Assembly: GCA_947625585.1 (NCBI GenBank)
Contig: CANQOZ010000006.1
Location: forward strand, 1 to 23,646
DNA length: 23,646 nucleotides
Source: an uncultured Eubacteriaceae bacterium
Lineage (GTDB): Bacteria > Bacillota > Clostridia > Eubacteriales > Eubacteriaceae
Direction: 5' to 3'
Shown one piece after another: positions 14,984-22,744 of the stretch; position 1 is the stretch's first letter; each line of letters starts with the position of its first letter. The notes under the pieces were generated by a model. It was given only the letters and a program-made list of their open reading frames with translations. It was not told the DNA's origin and did no database searches. Position numbers and translations under genes: made by a program.

Positions 14984-15395
14984 AATAGAAGCCTCCCATC
15001 GAATAAGTTAGCTTATATTTCAATTTCACTCAATAAAGATAATAGACTACTTAAATTGAATTTACTTAAAATTTTTTTAAGATATAGATATGAATTTTTA
15101 AATTCATCTATCCAAAGTTTACTTTGTCATGTTTATAACAAAGTTAATTAAGTATTACTAAGAAAAGTAATTCACAAAATCACTTTTTAACCTTAGATTA
15201 CTCGAATTAGTATAATTGAAGTGATTGTATTCACCAATAATCGAAAAGTAACTTTTATTTAAAAATTTTATCTACTCTAAAATGACTTAATCTTTTGCAG
15301 TAAATTGGTTATGGATCAATTTTCGGAACTTTTAAAAAAATTCAAACGAAATATTCCGACGAATTTTATTATTTACTATAAGGTCAAGGGGAAGA
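14984..15395 (-). promoter_or_regulatory. Long AT-rich leader region of the lipoprotein gene
   Basis: 412 bp without a recognisable gene. On the minus strand TTGGTG (15232-15237), 17 bp, TATACT (15209-15214) is a plausible promoter that would give a leader of about 220 nt. That leader holds an inverted repeat ACTTTGT...ACAAAGT (15121-15127/15138-15144) and a hairpin of about 13 bp around 15081-15112 (GATAGATGAATTT against its near complement). TATAAT in the opposite direction overlaps at 15211-15216. No known riboswitch is recognised. Confidence 0.35.
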
Positions 15396-15483
15396 AAATA
15401 AAACCGCCTCCAAAGAGACGGTTTGAAAAAATTATGGCATGAGTGTTCTTAAAACATAAGAATACTCTTATTTTCAAGTAGCG
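15395..15483 (-). ncRNA. Candidate small RNA of about 89 nt
   Basis: A complete transcription unit without a start-to-stop reading frame of any length. Minus strand: strong promoter (15490-15518), predicted start near 15483, a hairpin with stem GAGUAUUCUUA against UAAGAACACUC (one A-C mismatch, 15438-15465 approximately), a single-stranded stretch with AUUUUUUC, then an intrinsic terminator (stem AAACCGUCUC/GAGGCGGUUU with 4-nt loop). The next minus-strand gene begins 400 bp further on, so this is not an ordinary leader. I do not recognise a known RNA family. Confidence 0.55.
15401..15424 (-). terminator. Terminator of the candidate small RNA
   Basis: Perfect 10-bp stem on the minus strand only (15415-15424 with 15401-15410; one U-G pair that would be an A-C mismatch on the plus strand), loop UUUG, followed by UUUUAUUUUC. 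This fixes the direction of transcription. Confidence 0.75.
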
Positions 15484-15489
15484 AGAGCA

Positions 15490-15518
15490 ATTATAGCATC
15501 TTGTTCAAGATTTGACAA
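15490..15518 (-). promoter_or_regulatory. Promoter of the candidate small RNA
   Basis: TTGTCA (15513-15518), exactly 17 bp, TATAAT (15490-15495) on the minus strand. It is one of the best consensus promoters in the window, yet no protein gene follows it. Confidence 0.75.
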
Positions 15519-15668
15519 ATTTTTCAGAAATTAAATTGAAACCAAAAAATCTAATCCTTAATTCCCAGAAAAGTATGATTAATTAAAATTTTAAGAGGAC
15601 AAGTTATATTTTTGAAAAACAGGATTTAATTAAACTGGTCGAATTAATTAAAGCTTAGAGAAATACAA

Positions 15669-15688
15669 AAGCGGGCATTTGCCCGCTT
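15669..15688 (-). terminator. Terminator behind tRNA-Ala
   Basis: Perfect hairpin AAGCGGGC, 4-nt loop, GCCCGCTT, followed on the minus strand by TTTTGTATTTC. It lies 55 bp after the 3' end of tRNA-Ala. Confidence 0.8.
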
Positions 15689-15742
15689 AAATTAGTGTAG
15701 AGATATCTAGCTTAAAATAATTAATTTTTTCAAATCTATAAG

Positions 15743-15815
15743 TGGAGAATACCGGATTCGAACCGGTGGCCTCTTGAATGCCATTCAAGCGCGATCCCAA
15801 CTTCGCCAATTCCCC
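15743..15815 (-). tRNA. tRNA-Ala (anticodon GGC)
   Basis: 73 nt. Acceptor GGGGAAT pairs with ATTCTCC and includes the G3-U70 pair that identifies alanine tRNAs; D-stem GCGA/TCGC; anticodon stem CTTGA/TCAAG with loop ATGGCAT, anticodon GGC; T-arm CCGG-TTCGAAT-CCGG. Discriminator A; CCA is not encoded. Confidence 0.95.
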
Positions 15816-15826
15816 AATAGATCTCT

Positions 15827-15854
15827 ATTATACTTAAATAAACAATTAAGTCAA
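15827..15854 (-). promoter_or_regulatory. tRNA-Ala promoter
   Basis: TTGACT (15849-15854), 16 bp, TATAAT (15827-15832) on the minus strand, about 12 bp before the mature 5' end. It lets the tRNA be made independently of the MATE-NUDIX operon upstream. Confidence 0.8.
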
Positions 15855-15861
15855 TTAAAAT

Positions 15862-16491
15862 TTAATCTATTATTGGAATATATTCAGGATTATCTCTTGC
15901 TTCAAAACATAAGTTAATCAAAAACTCATTTGTTCTACCTTCAGATAATTCTGGTAGATCATAACGGTTAAAGAATTCGGCTTCCATTGTTTCAGTGTTA
16001 TCCTGAAATTTATAACCATCAAAGTTACAAAGCATAACCGTTTTATAAATTGCATAAGGTAAAGGAGCTTTTGTATTACTGACCCAATCCAAAACACAGA
16101 CTAGCTTAGTAGGATTAACAACAGCTCCAGCTTCTTCAAGACATTCCTTTTTAATATTTTCTCTTATTGATAGACCAATGTCACACCATCCACCTGGCAT
16201 TGCCCACTTGTTATCTATTTTTTCGTGAACAAGCAGAATATCATCTTCAACTAAGATGGCTCCTCTCACATCATTTTTAGGAGTTTGGTAACCCCGTTCA
16301 AAACAAAAGAGATCCTTAATTTTTTCGGGTGTTTCATCAGTGTACTCATTCATTATTTCAACCGATAAATCCCTTAGTTGTTGATACCGGTCTAATTCAT
16401 ATTTATCTTTGGTATAGGATAATCCCTGTTGAGCAAGTGATTGGATTCGTTTTGCCCAATTTAACCAATTTGGTTCGTGATCTTTATTCAT
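15862..16491 (-). CDS. NUDIX hydrolase with N-terminal Nudix_N domain
   Basis: 209 residues: an N-terminal helical domain (about 8-48, WLNWAKRIQSLAQQGL) of the type found in ADP-ribose/nucleotide-sugar pyrophosphatase relatives, then a NUDIX fold. Known: such enzymes hydrolyse nucleoside diphosphates linked to another group, using divalent metal. The NUDIX box starts at Gly101 in PGGWCDIGLS and ends KKECLEEAG (114-122). The metal-binding glutamates (116, 119, 120) are present. The first Glu of the box, usually in GES, is Leu107, and the Arg of REXXEE is Lys115; these two normally form a salt bridge, so they may have changed together. Activity is likely but the substrate cannot be told. The ATG overlaps the MATE stop by one base (TAATG), so the two are co-translated. 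Confidence 0.88.
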   Translation of the reverse strand: MNKDHEPNWLNWAKRIQSLAQQGLSYTKDKYELDRYQQLRDLSVEIMNEYTDETPEKIKDLFCFERGYQTPKNDVRGAILVEDDILLVHEKIDNKWAMPGGWCDIGLSIRENIKKECLEEAGAVVNPTKLVCVLDWVSNTKAPLPYAIYKTVMLCNFDGYKFQDNTETMEAEFFNRYDLPELSEGRTNEFLINLCFEARDNPEYIPIID

Positions 16492-17882
16492 TATTTTGGA
16501 AATTTATCTAATACTGTTCGTTTTGTATGCATGAATACTATTAATAAGTAAGCTAAACTTGCACCTTCAGCAATTAGGAAACTGTACCAGTTGGCATCTA
16601 ATCCGAAAAGAACCAATAAAATAAATGCTGCTGGTAGCAAGAATACAATTTGTCTCAAGATTGAAGCAATCATAGAAATATAAGCTTTACCCATTGCCTG
16701 GAAGGAATTTGAAATAGTAATACCAATTGCTGCAACTGGATAACTGTAGGCTATGGTTCTCAAACAAACTTCACCAATTTTTAACAAATCATCAGAAGCA
16801 TCAAAGATTTTTAGAACCGTATCTGGGAAAAATTCAAAGATTAACATTCCTATCGTCATAATACCAATTGCGATAAGCATTGAAATCTTTAAGGTGTCCA
16901 TGAAACGTTTCTCATTTCTAGCACCGAAATTATAACCATAGATTGGCATAGCTCCTTGGTTTAATCCAAATACAGGCATAAAAATAAAGGATTGTACTTT
17001 AAAGTAAACACCAAATACAGCTAAAACAGTTGTTCCATAACTAGCTAAAAGATAGTTATAACCAGTAAGCATGACAGAACCAATACCCTGCATAACTGCA
17101 CTAGGAAGTCCAACAGATATGATTTCTTTAAATATTGGCCAACGAAATCTGAACTGGTTGAATTTAACTTTTAAAATATTCTTCTTTCTAAAGAATACAA
17201 TTCCTAAAATGTAAATCATTGAAACAATCTGACCAATTACTGTAGCAATTGCTGCACCAGCGACTTCAAATTTAGGAAGTCCAAAGTAACCAAAAATGAA
17301 AATCGGGTCTAAAATGATGTTTATAATAGCTCCAATTAATTGACCAATCATCGGTTGAATCATATTTCCGGTACCTTGCATGATTGAAAATCCAGCTTGT
17401 GTCAATATTCCACCAAAGGCAAGAATCGTTACTATTTGTGAATATTGAATTGCATACTTTAATGTTTGTGAATTATCAGTAAACATACTAATGTAAGGTG
17501 TTACGACAGTAAGAGCTAGAAAAATACATATTAAGGAAGTTAAAACCCCAAGAATCAAACCGTTTTCCGCAATTAAAACAGCCTTCTCTTCATGTTTTGA
17601 ACCTAAGCTTCTTGAAATTCCAGAGTTGATACCAACTCCCATACCGACAGATAACGCTACGATTATTATCTGAATCGGGAAAACTAGTGAAACAGCTGCA
17701 AGAGCTTCCTCTCCAATACGTGAGACATAAATTGAATCAACAACATTGTAGGCAGCCTGAACCATCATAGAAATAATTGCAGGCAAGGACATAGATACTA
17801 GTAATGGTAAGATTGGCTCTCTTCCCATTTTGTTCTCTCGTTCCTGTTCTTCTAAATTCTTGTTATTTAATTTTTGATCCAT
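16491..17882 (-). CDS. MATE-family multidrug/metabolite efflux transporter
   Basis: 463 residues with about 12 membrane segments in two homologous halves. Family signs: the N-terminal GREPILPLLVSMSLPAIISMMVQAAYNVVDS stretch (typed as shorter motifs: PAIISMMVQAAYNVVD), YVSRIGEEALAAVS, MGVGINSGISRSLG, and FGLNQGAMPIYGYNFGA in the second half, the mirrored motif. Known: MATE proteins export cationic drugs or metabolites using a Na+ or H+ gradient. The start is placed at 17882 because GGGAGG lies just upstream; a further ATG at 17945 lacks a ribosome site and would lie above the TATAAT at 17908-17913. It forms an operon with the NUDIX gene. The substrate is unknown. Confidence 0.9.
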   Translation of the reverse strand: MDQKLNNKNLEEQERENKMGREPILPLLVSMSLPAIISMMVQAAYNVVDSIYVSRIGEEALAAVSLVFPIQIIIVALSVGMGVGINSGISRSLGSKHEEKAVLIAENGLILGVLTSLICIFLALTVVTPYISMFTDNSQTLKYAIQYSQIVTILAFGGILTQAGFSIMQGTGNMIQPMIGQLIGAIINIILDPIFIFGYFGLPKFEVAGAAIATVIGQIVSMIYILGIVFFRKKNILKVKFNQFRFRWPIFKEIISVGLPSAVMQGIGSVMLTGYNYLLASYGTTVLAVFGVYFKVQSFIFMPVFGLNQGAMPIYGYNFGARNEKRFMDTLKISMLIAIGIMTIGMLIFEFFPDTVLKIFDASDDLLKIGEVCLRTIAYSYPVAAIGITISNSFQAMGKAYISMIASILRQIVFLLPAAFILLVLFGLDANWYSFLIAEGASLAYLLIVFMHTKRTVLDKFPK

Positions 17883-18067
17883 TTTTACCTCCCATCGATT
17901 CAGTTTTATTATATCCAAAATAAAAATATTAGAGCATTGATGCAAGAACTTTTTATTATTTTCTAAGAATTCTTTAAGAAAAGATAAAACTTTTCCCTAA
18001 AACGTGGTATAATACTACAAAAATTAGAAGTTTCTTAGAATTTAATTAGTACTAGAAAGGAATTGAA
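17883..18067. promoter_or_regulatory. Divergent promoters for MATE and the glycosyltransferase
   Basis: Minus strand: TATAAT (17908-17913) before the MATE gene. Plus strand: extended -10, TG-G-TATAAT (18005-18013), before the glycosyltransferase, with no good -35. A near-palindrome TTCTAAGAATTCTTTAAGAA (17961-17980) lies between the two promoters and a related TTCTTAGAA follows the plus-strand -10 at about 18032-18040; these could be operator half-sites. Confidence 0.5.
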
Positions 18068-19330
18068 ATGTACTTTAATCCTATTTATATTATATTAGCG
18101 ATTTTAGGAATCCCTTTAGCATTATATAGTATTTACTATTTCATCCTTTCTTTATTTGGATTGTTCAAATATGAAAGTTTTGAAAAAACAGAACCAAAAA
18201 ATAAGTTAGCAGCGGTTATTGCAGCTAGGAATGAAGGTTCCGTTATTGGACTTTTAATTGATTCAATCAAAAAAACAAATTATCCTGAAGAACTTTTAGA
18301 CGTTTGGGTTATTCCAAACAATTGCACTGATAATACAGAAGAAATTGCAAGAGAACATGGAGCTAAGATTTATAATCCAAAATTAGCTGTTCACTCAAAA
18401 GGAGATGCCCTAAAAGAGTTCTTCGAATACAGCATAGAAGAAAACGACATTTACGATGCCTTTTGCATCTTCGATGCAGACAACTTGGTTGATGCTGATT
18501 TCTTTAATAGGATGAACGACGTTGTAGAAAGTGGTGAATTAGTTGCCCAAGGCTACCGTGAAAGTAAAAATCCAAAAGATAGTTGGATCTCTGGAAGTCA
18601 GACTATTTTCTATTGGATTACAAATAGATTCCTAAATTGTTCAAGACGTAATTTAAAAATGTCAGCTGTTCTAAACGGAACAGGATTTATGGTTACTTCA
18701 AAATTAATTAAGGAAATGGGATTTGATACCTTCACAATGACTGAAGATATTGAATACTCAACACAATGTTTACTTAGAGGTCACCGTATAGCGTTTGCTT
18801 CAAAAGCAATAGTATATGACGAACATCCTACTGATTTCGATGTTTCATGGAACCAAAGAAAACGTTGGTCAACCGGTATCATTCAGGTCCTCTATGGTTA
18901 CTCCGAACAATTGTATAAAAAATACAAGGAAACCAAAGACTGGATTTACATGGATATGATTATTTATCTTGTAGCTCCATACTTCCAAGTTATTAGTACA
19001 ATTTATACATTCTTTTGCCTAACTATTTATGGAATCATAACTTTCTTTTGTGGATATGCAGAAATAATATTCTTATTCTCATTCATATCTTATATACTTG
19101 GAATATTTGGGACTGTGGCATTAACTGTTTTCACAACTCTTTATGATAAACATAAAATTAAACAGTGTTTAAACAGAACTTACATCGCATTCTGGTACTT
19201 CATTTTTAGTTGGTTCTTTATCAATATTGAAGTATTCTTTAAACCACAGACAACTTGGGATCCAATTGAACATAAGAAATCAATTAGTATAAATGAATTA
19301 GATTTACAACCAATAAGAGCTCACGAATAA
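18068..19330 (+). CDS. Membrane glycosyltransferase, family 2 (processive type)
   Basis: 420 residues: an N-terminal membrane helix (about 5-32), a cytoplasmic GT2 domain (about 45-280) and several C-terminal membrane helices (about 285-400). Seen: VIAARNEGSVIG (50-61), DAD at 136-138 (the nucleotide-sugar/metal DxD), TED at 225-227 with the catalytic Asp, and QRKRW at 263-267 (the QxxRW motif of processive enzymes such as cellulose, hyaluronan and poly-GlcNAc synthases). All are intact. It should add sugars from a UDP-sugar to a membrane or extruded acceptor. The ribosome site is AAAGGA. It is a single-gene unit, its stop codon sitting in the loop of its own terminator. The sugar and product are unknown. 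Confidence 0.9.
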   Translation: MYFNPIYIILAILGIPLALYSIYYFILSLFGLFKYESFEKTEPKNKLAAVIAARNEGSVIGLLIDSIKKTNYPEELLDVWVIPNNCTDNTEEIAREHGAKIYNPKLAVHSKGDALKEFFEYSIEENDIYDAFCIFDADNLVDADFFNRMNDVVESGELVAQGYRESKNPKDSWISGSQTIFYWITNRFLNCSRRNLKMSAVLNGTGFMVTSKLIKEMGFDTFTMTEDIEYSTQCLLRGHRIAFASKAIVYDEHPTDFDVSWNQRKRWSTGIIQVLYGYSEQLYKKYKETKDWIYMDMIIYLVAPYFQVISTIYTFFCLTIYGIITFFCGYAEIIFLFSFISYILGIFGTVALTVFTTLYDKHKIKQCLNRTYIAFWYFIFSWFFINIEVFFKPQTTWDPIEHKKSISINELDLQPIRAHE

Positions 19331-19351
19331 ATCATGAGCTCTTATTTTTTT
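19312..19351 (+). terminator. Terminator of the glycosyltransferase gene
   Basis: Perfect 12-bp stem AATAAGAGCTCA (19312-19323) with TGAGCTCTTATT (19335-19346) and a T-run to 19351. The 5' arm is the last coding sequence and the TAA stop lies in the 11-nt loop. Confidence 0.85.
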
Positions 19352-19395
19352 ACCCAAAATTAGTGATTTACCTTATTGAAATTAGATTTTTAAAG

Positions 19396-20298
19396 CTATT
19401 TTTCAAAATCAGAAATATCTAATCCGTAATGTTTTAGATAGTTAATGCCTGCACCAATTAAATTGGCTGAATTCTTATACTCACAAACTCTAATCTCAGG
19501 CGCTTTTAATCGGATTGGAGTAGCTTCGATATAATTATTAACCTCTTCCCTAATCATATCAATTAGAACATCCTGGTTTGAAACACCGCCTCCTATAGCA
19601 ATAACATCTGGATTAGTAATGAAGCTAAAATTATAAATTAACCAAGCCACTCTCTTTGCAAAGGTTTGGATACATTCTTTAACAATATCATTACCTTCTT
19701 CAAGTTGTTTAAATATCTTCTTACCATTTAGATCCGTTTGACCAGTTTTTTCTTCAACTAACTGAATTAACCCTGTAGTTGAGCATAATTGACCAGCTAA
19801 GTAAGCAAATTCAATAGGAGCATTAATATCTGTACTTAAAAAGGATAATTCACCAGCTACTAATGAAGACCCATTAAGAATCTCACCATTGACAACAACT
19901 GTTCCACCGACTCCTGTACCCAGAACTATTGATATTGAATTATCAACTCCAACCAGGCAGCCACTCTGCATTTCAGCTAAAGTAGCACTCTTACTGTCAT
20001 TTTCTAAAGCTGCCTTTAAACCAAACTCTTTATTGAACATTTCAATTAAGTTTGTATTATCAAGATATCTTAATGTTCCACCAAGATATTTCATTCCAGT
20101 TTTACTATCTAATTGACCAGCAAAGGAAATCCCAATTCCACTGATTGGTTCAACTTCCTTAATAAGTTCTTTAATTGTTGAAACAAATTCTTCATAAGTC
20201 TGAGGTGTAGGAGTTTCCTTAACATCAGAAAGTTTTCCATTCCAGGTGGCTGATTTAATAAAGGTTCCACCAATATCTAATACTAATAATTTATCCAT
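19396..20298 (-). CDS. ROK-family sugar kinase
   Basis: 300 residues of the ROK fold. Seen: phosphate-1 loop LDIGGTFIK (7-15), catalytic Asp101 in ALENDSKSATLAE, the ATP motif GTGVGG (127-132), sugar-contact Glu150 in AGELSFL, and IGGGVSNQ in the C-terminal half. There is no DNA-binding domain, so it is a kinase type rather than a repressor. The zinc motif CxCGxxGCxE of glucokinases is absent, as in the beta-glucoside-kinase-like ROK subgroup. It likely phosphorylates a hexose or a glycoside; the sugar cannot be told. The start codon lies 6 bases behind the T-run of the upstream terminator with no Shine-Dalgarno site (TTATTATTATG), the same arrangement as polA. It converges with the glycosyltransferase gene. 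Confidence 0.88.
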   Translation of the reverse strand: MDKLLVLDIGGTFIKSATWNGKLSDVKETPTPQTYEEFVSTIKELIKEVEPISGIGISFAGQLDSKTGMKYLGGTLRYLDNTNLIEMFNKEFGLKAALENDSKSATLAEMQSGCLVGVDNSISIVLGTGVGGTVVVNGEILNGSSLVAGELSFLSTDINAPIEFAYLAGQLCSTTGLIQLVEEKTGQTDLNGKKIFKQLEEGNDIVKECIQTFAKRVAWLIYNFSFITNPDVIAIGGGVSNQDVLIDMIREEVNNYIEATPIRLKAPEIRVCEYKNSANLIGAGINYLKHYGLDISDFEK

Positions 20299-20303
20299 AA
20301 TAA

Positions 20304-20330
20304 TAAAAAAACCGGGTTATTATCCCCGGT
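20304..20330 (-). terminator. Terminator behind the large acidic membrane protein
   Basis: Minus strand: ACCGGG (20325-20330), 8-nt loop, CCCGGT (20311-20316), then T7. It sits in the 38-bp gap before the ROK gene. Confidence 0.85.
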
Positions 20331-20336
20331 GTAAAA

Positions 20337-22412
20337 TTAATCATTTTTCTCTTGTTGTGCCATAAATTCTTTTAACAATTCTAAATCTGCTGAGTCAATG
20401 ATTATATCCATATCATCATTTCTTAACAGAACTTCAGATTCAGATAACATAGGTTCTTCCTTAGATGTATATTCTTTTGTTTGGGAAGTGACATTAAACG
20501 GAGAGGCAGGTGTTCTATGAGTTTCCTCTCTCAATCTTTGTTGCCTATATTGTTCAGCTTCTCTTTCCTTTTCAAGTTTTAACTTTTCATTTAAGTTTTC
20601 TTGAGCGATTTCAATTGAATATACTCTATTATTTAACTTGTTAATTATTTCAACAAAGTTATGGATTAAACCTTCAGAAACGAACCCTTTTTGATTTAAT
20701 AGATCAATCTTATTTCTAATGATTCGATCAGCATCATTTATTGAATCCTGATTAGTTAATGATATTAAGTCATTTATTTTTTCATTACTCTTAGAAGAAG
20801 GTAGAGATTTATTATAAGCATCAATCAATTTTGACAAATTATCATTAAAACGAATCATTTCAGTTTTAACATCATTTGTTAAGGTATAAAGTTGATCCTG
20901 AGTTACATTAAACGGAATCGGACTAAAGCGTTTATTAAATCCAATTGTTGAACCTGTTATATCGTTATAATCATAGATATTTTCGATATAGAAGCTGTCT
21001 TCTTCTTCAACATTTGTAGTCATAATTGGAGGCTCTTCCGTCTCTGATTCAGACGATTCATTAAACAAAGGAACATTAAAGAGATCGTCAAATGCATCAG
21101 TTGTACTCTTTTGTTCTTCTACAGTATCCGCTTCTTCTAAAACTTCAGCTTCAGATTGTTCCTGGTTGAAAATTTGATCACTTGTGTAATTAAAGATATT
21201 AAATTCTTCACCAGTTGGTTCTGATTCCTCTTCTATTGAAGTAGCTTCAACTTCTTCAGTTTTAGGTATTATTGGAATTAGCGGTTCTTCTGGTTCTGTA
21301 AATACCGGTTCTTCTGGTTCATTCGAAGTTGTGAAGATAGTTGTTTCTTCAGGTTCTACAGTTTCAATAGCTTCAGTTGTAACTGGTTCTTCTATCGGTT
21401 CGTCTTCTAATGTTGATTCAATTTCACCAGTTTCTTCTTCAACTTCAACTTCAAGAGGTTCTTCTTCTGGTATTTCTTCAACTACAGTATCAGCTTCAGC
21501 TAGAGCTTCAATTTCAGATGCTTCAGGTTCAACTTCTTCATTACTAGAGAAGTATTCATTATCTACAAACTTTGATAATTTATCATCAGCATAAAGTGGA
21601 CCTTCATCTGTTACAAATAATATGTTATCTTCAGTTTCTTGAGGTTCTTCGGTTTTATTTTCAGTTGTTTCTTCTGTATAGAAGTTAATATTTGAAACAG
21701 CTTCCTCATCTGAAATATTTGTTTGAGGCGATTCCACCATAAACAAATCACTTTCAGTTGTCCCAAGTTCTTCATCAAAGGCTAATTGCTTTTCAATTTC
21801 TTCTTGAGTAGGAAGTTCTTCTGTCAATTCGTTGAAATTAATGAATCCTTCATTTGTTCCTGTTTCTGGAGTTGCAACATCTTCAACTATGTTTTCACTT
21901 ACTTCTTCTTCAGGTTCAATAGAGTCAAAATGGAAAACATCGTTTGATCCAACAGTACTTGTTTCTAAAACAGGTTGTCTAACATTACTTTCTTCAAATT
22001 CTTCATCATCCCAACTAATCCCCTCTGGTTCAATTGGTCTAAAGTTCTGCTTTGTAATTCTTTTCCAGATAAAGATAGCTATAACTACCATAACCATATC
22101 GACGATTGTCATAAAAAGAATTAATCTTAATGACAAGCTAAACGCCATCAACTGGTTAATCAGGAAAATTATTACATCGGCAATCAATACAAAAAGTAAA
22201 CTGACTACGTAATACCGACCAATCCCAGTAATATCGGAGATTCCAACAATTAAGATTTTAATACCTACAAAAAAGGTACATATTATCCATGTGTTTGCGT
22301 TTATAGGTTCAATTAAATAATTAAAAGCAAATAAGACTCCATAGGTTGATAAGATTAGTGCAAGGTCACTTAAGATAAGTAATGAACCTAATCGCTCATC
22401 TTGATTGCTCAT
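20337..22412 (-). CDS. Large acidic membrane protein with four N-terminal helices and a C-terminal coiled-coil region
   Basis: I do not recognise this gene. 691 residues from the chosen start. Seen: four membrane helices (about 9-32, 41-58, 68-91, 95-116), with both ends probably cytoplasmic; a very long acidic, low-complexity region (about 128-490) rich in Glu, Thr, Ser and Pro with many EEP/TEP-like runs; then a helical, partly coiled-coil segment (about 500-630) and a short acidic end. The helix block loosely resembles the membrane module of FlaA1/CapD-type polysaccharide enzymes, but no enzyme domain follows. The start at 22412 has a good AGGAG site; an upstream ATG at 22460 lies before the predicted transcription start (TATAAT, 22464-22469). 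It is divergent from an LCP cell-wall gene, so an envelope or division role is a guess only. Confidence 0.75.
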   Translation of the reverse strand: MSNQDERLGSLLILSDLALILSTYGVLFAFNYLIEPINANTWIICTFFVGIKILIVGISDITGIGRYYVVSLLFVLIADVIIFLINQLMAFSLSLRLILFMTIVDMVMVVIAIFIWKRITKQNFRPIEPEGISWDDEEFEESNVRQPVLETSTVGSNDVFHFDSIEPEEEVSENIVEDVATPETGTNEGFINFNELTEELPTQEEIEKQLAFDEELGTTESDLFMVESPQTNISDEEAVSNINFYTEETTENKTEEPQETEDNILFVTDEGPLYADDKLSKFVDNEYFSSNEEVEPEASEIEALAEADTVVEEIPEEEPLEVEVEEETGEIESTLEDEPIEEPVTTEAIETVEPEETTIFTTSNEPEEPVFTEPEEPLIPIIPKTEEVEATSIEEESEPTGEEFNIFNYTSDQIFNQEQSEAEVLEEADTVEEQKSTTDAFDDLFNVPLFNESSESETEEPPIMTTNVEEEDSFYIENIYDYNDITGSTIGFNKRFSPIPFNVTQDQLYTLTNDVKTEMIRFNDNLSKLIDAYNKSLPSSKSNEKINDLISLTNQDSINDADRIIRNKIDLLNQKGFVSEGLIHNFVEIINKLNNRVYSIEIAQENLNEKLKLEKEREAEQYRQQRLREETHRTPASPFNVTSQTKEYTSKEEPMLSESEVLLRNDDMDIIIDSADLELLKEFMAQQEKND

Positions 22413-22744
22413 AATCGTCTCCTTCTGAGAATAATAATTTTCTGAATTATAAATATTCACTTAATTATAACAATTAAAAAGTCAATTCAACAAAAAAGTG
22501 CATTATTTAGCGATTTTGTAAAGGTTTAATTCCTTTAAATAATCGTTTCAATTAAATTCTGAACTATTTTACCATGTATCTTTTAATTGTTCTTAAATTC
22601 TCATACAATGTTCAATTAGCAAATTCAGCTATTTTTATATGAAAACACAAAACTATTCGGATTAAAGTTGCAAAATATCGTTACAATTTTGTTTTATGCT
22701 TGTGGTATAATTTATCGAATTTAAAAAGATAGTAATAAAAACGT
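22413..22744. promoter_or_regulatory. Divergent promoter region of the acidic membrane protein and the LCP gene
   Basis: 332 bp, AT-rich, without a gene. Minus strand: TATAAT at 22464-22469 with TTGTTG 18 bp upstream. Plus strand: extended -10, TG-G-TATAAT (22703-22711), with TTACAA further upstream at a poor distance; it would give a leader of about 28 nt. A small inverted repeat TAAAGG...CCTTTA lies at about 22517-22537. Nothing else is evident. Confidence 0.55.

Noticed and set aside
15395..15483. tracrRNA-like transcript, because of the promoter, GUUUUAAGAAC stretch and terminator
   Set aside because: There is no cas9 or repeat array in the window to pair with it; kept only as an unassigned small RNA.
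17883..17945. Longer MATE start at 17945
   Set aside because: It has no ribosome site and would lie upstream of the TATAAT box, while GGGAGG precedes the ATG at 17882.
19396..20298. ROK protein as another pseudoenzyme because the zinc motif and the sugar-contact His are absent
   Set aside because: A subgroup of ROK kinases naturally lacks the zinc motif, and the catalytic Asp101, ATP loop and Glu150 are intact.
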